NCBI GenBank assembly: GCA_012962365.1
Contig: DTXR01000048.1
Span: forward strand, 1 to 5,758
DNA: 5,758 nt
Origin: Chromatiaceae bacterium
Lineage (GTDB): Bacteria > Pseudomonadota > Gammaproteobacteria > Chromatiales > Chromatiaceae
Reading direction: 5' to 3'
Shown: positions 1-4,687 of the stretch, piece after piece
Numbering within the stretch: position 1 is the first letter of the stretch
Layout of the letters: each line of letters begins with the position of its first letter
The notes under the pieces: generated by a model
The model's input: the letters and a program-made list of their open reading frames with translations, nothing else
Told to the model about the DNA's origin: nothing
Databases searched by the model: none
Made by a program: the position numbers and the translations under genes

Positions 1-2
1 GC

Positions 3-371
3 TTTGGCCGCATTTCCCGCTACTATGCGCCGGGCGGGCCGGGGGTGCGCACGGATACTGCGATCTACACGGGTTACACCATTCCGCCGTATTTTGATTC
101 GATGATCGCCAAGGTCATCGTCTGGGCGCTGACCTGGGAAGACGCCATCAGCCGGGGCGAGCGTACACTCAAGGATATGGAGGTGCACGGCATACGCACC
201 ACCAAGCTTTATTACGAAGAGATTCTGCGCCATCCCGAGTTTCGAGCCGCCAACTTCACCACGTCTTTCGTGGAAGACCATCCCGAACTCACCGAATATA
301 CAGAGAAACAGTGCAAGAGTGACGTCGCCGCAGCCATTGCTGTGGCGGTCGCCGCTCATGCCGGTTTGTAG
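3..371 (+). CDS. pycA: Biotin carboxylase subunit, C-terminal part (probable pyruvate carboxylase subunit A), 5'-truncated
   Basis: The reading frame is open from base 3 and ends at TAG (369-371), giving the last 122 residues. It is the C-terminal lobe of an ATP-grasp biotin carboxylase, which uses ATP and bicarbonate to carboxylate biotin on a carrier domain. The segment GRISRYYAPGGPGVR, then YTGYTIPPYFDSMIAK, aligns by eye with E. coli AccC (HAPGGFGVR, YAGYTVPPYYDSMIGK). The Arg of GVR (residue 16 here) matches the AccC active-site Arg338. By that comparison about 320-340 N-terminal residues lie outside the window. The last 18 or so residues form an Ala/Val-rich tail ending in HAGL that E. 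coli AccC lacks. The next gene encodes a carboxyltransferase plus biotin-carrier subunit 11 bases downstream, so I favour pyruvate carboxylase subunit A over the AccC of acetyl-CoA carboxylase. The family is certain. The choice of substrate is inferred from context. An internal ATG at base 45 is not the true start, because conserved sequence continues upstream of it. Confidence 0.93.
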   Translation, partial: FGRISRYYAPGGPGVRTDTAIYTGYTIPPYFDSMIAKVIVWALTWEDAISRGERTLKDMEVHGIRTTKLYYEEILRHPEFRAANFTTSFVEDHPELTEYTEKQCKSDVAAAIAVAVAAHAGL

Positions 372-382
372 CAGGTATACCC

Positions 383-2203
383 ATGTCAAAGATACAGATT
401 ACCGATGTCATTCTCCGTGACGCCCACCAGTCACTTATCGCCACCCGCATGCGTACCGAGGACATGCTGCCCATCTGCGATAAGCTGGACAAGGTGGGCT
501 ACTGGTCCCTGGAGTGTTGGGGGGGAGCCACCTATGATGCCTGTTTGCGCTTCCTCAAGGAAGATCCGTGGGAGCGCCTGCGGAAACTGCGCCAGGCGCT
601 ACCCAACACACGGTTGCAGATGCTGCTGCGGGGACAGAACCTGCTGGGGTATCGCCATTATGCTGACGATGTGGTCAGGGCCTTCGTGCAAAAGGCGGCG
701 GAGCAGGGCATGGACGTGTTCCGCATCTTCGATGCCCTGAACGATATCCGCAACCTGCGTACCGCTGTGGAAGCCACAAAGGAAGCGGGCAAACATGCCC
801 AGGGCACCATTTGTTATACCGTCAGCCCGGTGCATGGCACCGCAGGCTTCGTGAAAATGGCGAAAGGCCTGGAGAAGATGGGCTGTGACAGCCTGTGCAT
901 CAAGGACATGGCGGGCCTGTTGACGCCCTTCGCCACCGAGGAGTTGGTCAAGGCCATCAAGGATGCCGTGGATCTGCCGTTGCAGCTGCATTCTCATGCC
1001 ACCTCCGGTCTGGCGGAAATGTGTCATCTGAAAGCTATCGAGAGCGGCTGTGACCGAGTGGATACGGCCATTTCATCTTGGGCTGGCGGTACCAGTCATC
1101 CGCCCACGGAATCCCTGGTGGCGGGTTTGAGGAACTCTCCCTACGATTCCGGTCTGAACCTGGAACTGCTCCAGGAAATCGGCATGTACTTCTACGAAGT
1201 GCGCAAGAAATATCATCAATTCGAAAGCGAATTCACCGGCGTCGACACCCGGGTGCAGGTAAATCAAATTCCCGGCGGCATGATTTCAAATCTGGCCAAT
1301 CAGCTGAAAGAACAGAATGCGCTGGGGCGCATGACCGAAGTGATGGAAGAAATCCCACGCGTTCGCAAGGATTTGGGCTATCCACCCTTGGTTACGCCCA
1401 CGTCGCAGATCGTCGGCACCCAGGCGGTGCTCAATGTGCTAACCGGCGAGCGTTACGAGACCATCACGAACGAAGTCAAGCTCTATCTGCAGGGTGGCTA
1501 TGGACAGGCGCCGGGGAGGGTCGATGAGAAGCTGCGCCGCAAGGCGGTGGGTGATCAGGATGTAATCGAGGCGCGACCGGCGGATCTGCTGTCTCCTGAG
1601 CTGGATAATCTGCGCAAGGAGATCGGTGAGCTGGGAAAATCCGATGAAGATGTGCTGTCCTACGCCATGTTTCCCGAGATTGGCCGACAGTTTCTGGAGC
1701 AGCGGGAAGCCGGCAATCTGCAACCGGAACCCCTGGAACCTCCACAGGGGGATGGCCCCCAGGAGAATGCGCCCACGGAGTTCAATATCGTGCTGCACGG
1801 TGAGACCTACCATATCAAGATGACAGGCGCCGGTCACAAGGGCCAGCCGGAAAGGCATTTCTACATGATCGTGGATGGCGTTCCGGAAGAAGCTGTGGTG
1901 GAGACGCTGGACGAAATCGTGCTCACCGGCGGCGCCGAAGGCGCTGTACAGGGTGCGATCGACGGTCGTCGCCCGAAGGCAACCAAAGAGGGGCATGTTA
2001 CCACTTCCATGCCGGGTACTATCGTGGATGTGCTGGTCAAGGAAGGTGATTCCATCCAAGCGGGAGAGCCGGTTCTGATCACCGAAGCGATGAAAATGGA
2101 AACCGAGGTGCAGGCACCCATCAGTGGCAAGATTGCCGGTGTGTTCGTGCACAAAGGCGACGCTGTGAATCCGGAAGAGGCTCTTGTCGAAATCGAACCC
2201 TGA
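383..2203 (+). CDS. pycB: Pyruvate carboxylase subunit B / oxaloacetate decarboxylase alpha-type subunit (carboxyltransferase plus biotin carrier)
   Basis: This 606-residue protein moves CO2 between carboxybiotin and pyruvate/oxaloacetate. Residues 1 to about 270 form the HMGL-like carboxyltransferase barrel, opening with VILRDAHQSLIATRM. The expected metal-site residues are present: Asp13 (LRDAHQ), the probably carbamylated Lys174 (CIKDMAGLLTP) and His203/His205 (LHSHATSG). Residues about 290-440 are the conserved carboxylase domain (NQIPGGM, TPTSQIVGTQAV). A Pro-rich linker (about 445-465) leads to a biotinyl domain whose EAMKM motif puts biotin on Lys571. The length is typical of OadA/PycB. 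The ATG start has AGG seven bases upstream and lies 11 bases after the biotin carboxylase stop. OadA alpha subunits of sodium-pumping decarboxylases look very similar. The upstream biotin carboxylase and the lack of oadB/oadG downstream favour an ATP-dependent, anaplerotic pyruvate carboxylase. Some databases would call it oadA. Confidence 0.95.
   Translation: MSKIQITDVILRDAHQSLIATRMRTEDMLPICDKLDKVGYWSLECWGGATYDACLRFLKEDPWERLRKLRQALPNTRLQMLLRGQNLLGYRHYADDVVRAFVQKAAEQGMDVFRIFDALNDIRNLRTAVEATKEAGKHAQGTICYTVSPVHGTAGFVKMAKGLEKMGCDSLCIKDMAGLLTPFATEELVKAIKDAVDLPLQLHSHATSGLAEMCHLKAIESGCDRVDTAISSWAGGTSHPPTESLVAGLRNSPYDSGLNLELLQEIGMYFYEVRKKYHQFESEFTGVDTRVQVNQIPGGMISNLANQLKEQNALGRMTEVMEEIPRVRKDLGYPPLVTPTSQIVGTQAVLNVLTGERYETITNEVKLYLQGGYGQAPGRVDEKLRRKAVGDQDVIEARPADLLSPELDNLRKEIGELGKSDEDVLSYAMFPEIGRQFLEQREAGNLQPEPLEPPQGDGPQENAPTEFNIVLHGETYHIKMTGAGHKGQPERHFYMIVDGVPEEAVVETLDEIVLTGGAEGAVQGAIDGRRPKATKEGHVTTSMPGTIVDVLVKEGDSIQAGEPVLITEAMKMETEVQAPISGKIAGVFVHKGDAVNPEEALVEIEP
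2173..2186 (+). promoter_or_regulatory. Ribosome binding site and TTG start of rssA inside the pycB 3' end
   Basis: The purine-rich GGAAGAGG (2173-2180) lies just before TTG at 2184, giving six bases between GGAAG and the start codon. There is no in-frame ATG before the conserved GLALGGGAARG segment. The only other candidate is GTG at 2208, whose upstream GAAGG sits directly against the codon, which is too close for a normal Shine-Dalgarno. TTG is therefore the better start. It puts the first seven codons of rssA inside pycB, which suggests translational coupling. Confidence 0.55.
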
Positions 2204-3122
2204 AGGTGTGCGCATTGGCCTTGCGCTGGGTGGCGGCGCCGCCCGCGGCTGGTCGCATATTGGTATCATCCATGCTCTGGAGGAGTTGGGTCTACGTCCG
2301 GCGGTGATTACCGGCTGTTCCATTGGCGCTATTGTGGGCGCGGCCCAAGCCGCCGGGAACCTGAAAGGTTTAGAAGAATGGGTGCGTTCCCTGCGGCGGC
2401 GTGATGTCGCGGCTTTTTTCGATATCGGCTGGGGAATGAAAGGTTTTATCGATTCTCCAAGGCTTAGAGATTTCCTCCACGAACATGTGGTGAACAGGGA
2501 AGCTGTTATCGAGGATATGGGCAGTGCCTATGGCAACGTCGCTACCGATCTGGGCAACGGGCGGGAAATCTGGTTTACCGAGGGAAATGTTTTGTCCTCT
2601 GTAATGGCGTCCATCGCCTTGCCGGGATTGTTTGCCCCCGTGCGTTTCAACGACCGCTGGCTGGTGGATGGCGGTTTGGTCAATCCTGTTCCTGTATCTC
2701 TTTGCCATGCATTGGGGGCCGATGTAGTCATCGCGGTTAACCTCAATGCGGATATTCTGGGCAAGCATTTGTCCTCGCGTAAGGCGGATCTGGCGTCAGA
2801 AAGCGGAACACTGGATGGTATATTGAGCACCATCAAGAGTTATTCTTCCAATCTGATTCCGGGAAATCAAGGCGATACTCCGCCGGGTATGTTCGATGTG
2901 CTGGCCAGTTCCATCAATATCACCCAGGATCGGATCACCCGCAGCCGTATGGCAGGTGATCCCCCCGATATTTTGCTGGAACCCCGATTGGCACAGATCG
3001 GTCTGCTCGAATTCCACCGGGCGGACGAAGCAATTTCGGAAGGGGAGAATTGTGTCAGGCGCATGCGGCCGATGATCGAGCACACCATGGAAAACGTGGC
3101 GAGGCTGTTCGGGAAACTATGA
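2184..3122 (+). CDS. rssA: Patatin-like phospholipase/serine hydrolase, RssA family
   Basis: This 312-residue predicted cytoplasmic hydrolase has the patatin Ser-Asp dyad. The oxyanion loop GGGAARG is at residues 16-22, the nucleophile Ser46 lies in GCSIG (GxSxG), and Asp162 lies in VDGGLVNPVP. It resembles E. coli RssA (YchK) over its whole length: GLALG.GAARGWSHIG, AGCSIG versus TGCSIG, LWFTEG versus IWFTEG, and a near-identical RMAGDPPDIL block at 256-265 followed by a FHRA motif. E. coli RssA is about 300 residues, so this is full length. The true substrate of RssA is not well established. Lipid acyl hydrolysis is known for patatins generally, and the link to RssB in E. coli comes from gene neighbourhood. 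The TTG start overlaps pycB by 20 bases, so it is probably the last gene of that operon. No rssB-like gene is in view, and its relation to pyruvate carboxylation is unknown. Between about residues 195 and 245 it diverges from E. coli RssA (Ser/Gly-rich). Confidence 0.93.
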   Translation: MSKSNPEGVRIGLALGGGAARGWSHIGIIHALEELGLRPAVITGCSIGAIVGAAQAAGNLKGLEEWVRSLRRRDVAAFFDIGWGMKGFIDSPRLRDFLHEHVVNREAVIEDMGSAYGNVATDLGNGREIWFTEGNVLSSVMASIALPGLFAPVRFNDRWLVDGGLVNPVPVSLCHALGADVVIAVNLNADILGKHLSSRKADLASESGTLDGILSTIKSYSSNLIPGNQGDTPPGMFDVLASSINITQDRITRSRMAGDPPDILLEPRLAQIGLLEFHRADEAISEGENCVRRMRPMIEHTMENVARLFGKL

Positions 3123-3160
3123 TTTGCCTGGGGAACACGCAGAAGCCGCCCCAAAACGTT

Positions 3161-3188
3161 CTGCAACAGGATAGATCTATAGTATAAA
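3161..3188 (+). promoter_or_regulatory. Weak candidate sigma-70 promoter for the diguanylate cyclase gene
   Basis: The 143-base gap between rssA and the diguanylate cyclase gene has an AT-rich patch. TATAAA at 3183-3188 resembles a -10 box. CTGCAA at 3161-3166, 16 bases upstream, is an imperfect -35 box. An overlapping alternative -10 is TATAGT at 3178-3183. The transcript would carry a leader of roughly 70 bases. The rest of the gap holds no convincing terminator, small gene or structured RNA that I can see. This is a by-eye match only. Confidence 0.3.
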
Positions 3189-3265
3189 AGTAATCGAAAC
3201 AAGGTGTTGATCACCGACGTTCAATGGAATTCGGGGCGCCGGAGCCTTCAAGGGAAAAGTAGGGA

Positions 3266-4441
3266 ATGCAAACTGATTTGAGCGCAAATTTGGATGGAAA
3301 TGCCCGCTCGAGTGGGAACTTGGATCAACGGGTAAGACAGGAGCAGTACAGATTGCTGGCCAGTCATCTGCCCGTCGTGTTGCCCGGGAGCCTGCTGATT
3401 GCGGTTCTTTTGGTGTGGGGATTCTGGGATAGCGCTGATCAAACCGCCTCGCTCATCTGGCTGGGTATTCTGCTTGCCGTCATTTCTGCCCGCCTGGGTT
3501 TTTCCGGCTATTTCTCCCGCCAGCCGGAAAATGCAGCTCGGGACAGGACATTGAGGAATGCCCTGCTCATCGGTTCGTTCGTTTCCGGATGTGTATGGGG
3601 GAGCGCCGGCATCCTGTTCTTCGATCCGGAAAATGCCTACGGCTTTGCGCTTCTGGTCATTGTGTTAGGTGGTCTGGTGGCGGGCTCCCTGGGCGCACAT
3701 TCCTACTATCTTCCAAATTTTGTGTTGTTCGCCGTGCCGGAATTTTCACCCCTAATGGGCGAATTATTCCTGCTGGGCAGTGAATTCTATCTGATGACCG
3801 GGGTTATGATGGCATTGTTCCTGATGCTGAATCTGTTCTATGCCAAAAAATATGCGGACATGACCGAGCACTCTATACGTCTGCAATTTGTAAATGATGC
3901 CTTGTTGGAGCAGCTCAGGGCATCCAATCGGGAGTTGCACAAGTATTCCTACACGGATTCACTGACGGGTATCGGCAACCGGCGCCAGTTCGATCTGGAT
4001 TTCGAGCAGACCTGGCAGGTGGCTGTCGCTACACAAGTGCCGGTTTGTCTGATCCTCATGGATGTAGACCACTTCAAGGAATACAACGATACCTATGGGC
4101 ACCCTCAGGGAGATGAGGTACTCAAAGGCCTGGCGCTGGTACTGCTGAAAGTATGCGAGGAATACAAGGTCAGGGGCAGGCCTATGCGCATCGGTGGTGA
4201 GGAGTTTGCGCTGCTGCTGAAGGGTGACCTGGAACTGGCTTCCAGTACCGCCGAGACAATACGCGAAGCTGTGGGCAACATCAAGATCGATTCACACCGG
4301 GGGCGGGCCGTTACCGTCAGTTTGGGTTTGGCCATGGCCCACCCGGCCGATGGGGACGTACGTGAAACCTTGTTCGATGCCGCAGACAAGGCGCTCTACA
4401 AGGCGAAAACCGCAGGACGTAACCGTGTGATCGCGGCCTGA
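3266..4441 (+). CDS. Membrane-anchored diguanylate cyclase (GGDEF domain)
   Basis: This 391-residue protein is predicted to join two GTP into the second messenger c-di-GMP at the inner membrane. Residues 1 to about 33 are polar and probably cytoplasmic. Hydrophobic stretches near 36-53, 61-78, 98-119, 124-145, 148-170 and 173-192 suggest six membrane helices, a sensor-like module I cannot assign to a named family. A charged helical linker (about 195-227) leads to the GGDEF domain. That domain opens with YTDSLTGIGNRR (229-240), has metal-site Asp266 in LMDVDHFK, YGHPQGDEVL (277-286), the active site GGEEF (310-314) and DKALYKAK near the end. All catalytic features are present, so it should be active. 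The RxxD inhibitory site expected just before GGEEF is replaced by KVRG (301-304). There is no EAL domain. The ATG start has AGGGA (3251-3255) ten bases upstream and a second AGGGA directly abutting it. It looks like a single-gene unit; the input signal is unknown. Confidence 0.93.
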   Translation: MQTDLSANLDGNARSSGNLDQRVRQEQYRLLASHLPVVLPGSLLIAVLLVWGFWDSADQTASLIWLGILLAVISARLGFSGYFSRQPENAARDRTLRNALLIGSFVSGCVWGSAGILFFDPENAYGFALLVIVLGGLVAGSLGAHSYYLPNFVLFAVPEFSPLMGELFLLGSEFYLMTGVMMALFLMLNLFYAKKYADMTEHSIRLQFVNDALLEQLRASNRELHKYSYTDSLTGIGNRRQFDLDFEQTWQVAVATQVPVCLILMDVDHFKEYNDTYGHPQGDEVLKGLALVLLKVCEEYKVRGRPMRIGGEEFALLLKGDLELASSTAETIREAVGNIKIDSHRGRAVTVSLGLAMAHPADGDVRETLFDAADKALYKAKTAGRNRVIAA

Positions 4442-4461
4442 CAGACCAGGTCGAGAAAACG

Positions 4462-4497
4462 TGGCTAAACACGAGCAAATCAGTCATAATCCACCGC
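4462..4497 (+). promoter_or_regulatory. Candidate promoter for 4.5S RNA (and probably dnaX)
   Basis: CATAAT at 4485-4490 matches five of six bases of the -10 consensus. TGGCTA at 4462-4467, 17 bases upstream, is a poor -35 box with three of six matches. The bases after the -10 (CCACCGC) are GC-rich, like the discriminators of stable-RNA promoters under stringent control. Transcription would start near 4497, leaving a leader of about 60 bases before the mature SRP RNA. A second, poorer pair (TTACCC 4499-4504, CATAAA 4521-4526) lies inside the hairpin region. These are consensus comparisons by eye, not experimental evidence. Confidence 0.4.
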
Positions 4498-4500
4498 TTA

Positions 4501-4518
4501 CCCGGGCAACTGCCTGGG
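4501..4518 (+). other. Hairpin 1 upstream of ffs
   Basis: CCCGGGC (4501-4507) pairs with GCCTGGG (4512-4518), giving seven pairs including one G-U, around an AACT loop. No T-run follows (the next bases are ATCATAAA), so it does not look like an intrinsic terminator for the upstream cyclase gene. It would lie at the 5' end of a transcript starting near 4497. Confidence 0.55.
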
Positions 4519-4520
4519 AT

Positions 4521-4557
4521 CATAAACCCGGATCCGGAGATTCGGGAAAAGTTTATG
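4521..4557 (+). other. Hairpin 2, running up to the 5' end of 4.5S RNA
   Basis: The outer stem is a perfect 7-bp match: CATAAAC (4521-4527) with GTTTATG (4551-4557). The inner stem is CCGGATC (4528-4534) with GATTCGG (4539-4545), seven pairs with one G-U, closed by a CGGA loop. GAAAA (4546-4550) is bulged on the 3' side. Base 4557 is also the first base of the SRP RNA terminal stem, so the two helices abut or compete for one base. The position suggests a role in processing the 5' end of the RNA, or an operator in DNA. Function is not established. Confidence 0.55.
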
Positions 4558-4668
4558 GCGGCCGTATCGGTCCCCTCGCAACACTTAGCCGTGAACCCGG
4601 TCAGGCCCGGAAGGGAGCAGCCGCAGCGGTGACAGTGTGTGCCGGGGTGTGGCTGGTACGGTTGCCAC
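4557..4668 (+). ncRNA. ffs: 4.5S RNA, the RNA of the signal recognition particle (small bacterial type)
   Basis: This RNA binds Ffh and, with FtsY, brings ribosomes making membrane proteins to the inner membrane. The conserved domain IV core is unmistakable at 4599-4622: GGTCAGG, then CCCGGAAGGG with the GGAA tetraloop at 4609-4612, then AGCAGCC. This matches E. coli GGUCAGGUCCGGAAGGAAGCAGCC. Further matches are CTCGCAAC on the 5' side and GTGTGTGCCGGGGTGTGGCTGG on the 3' side. The ends are set by a 10-bp terminal stem, GGCGGCCGTA (4557-4566) with TACGGTTGCC (4657-4666), including two G-U pairs. The length of about 112 bases equals the E. coli RNA (114), with no Alu domain. Exact mature ends are uncertain by a few bases. 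dnaX starts 20 bases downstream, a neighbourhood seen in other gammaproteobacteria. There is no separate terminator hairpin between them. Confidence 0.95.
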
Positions 4669-4687
4669 CATTATTTGTGCTTCATTT

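Noticed and set aside
519..525. Run of seven G in the pycB coding sequence, a possible phase-variation tract
   Set aside because: It encodes conserved residues (WGGAT), the run is short, and a metabolic enzyme is an unlikely phase-variable gene.
1439..2323. 294-codon open frame on the minus strand opposite the pycB 3' half
   Set aside because: It lies fully opposite clear pycB/rssA coding sequence, shows no recognisable motif, and its His/Arg/Leu-rich content is typical of an antisense shadow in GC-rich DNA.
3129..3153. Possible terminator after rssA (TGGGG with CCCCA)
   Set aside because: The stem is only 5 bp with a 15-base loop and is followed by AAAACGTT rather than a T-run. It is not a convincing intrinsic terminator.
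4437..4452. CCTG/CAGG and GACCAGGTC inverted repeats after the cyclase stop codon
   Set aside because: The stems are only 3-4 bp with no T-run. They are too weak to call a terminator or operator.
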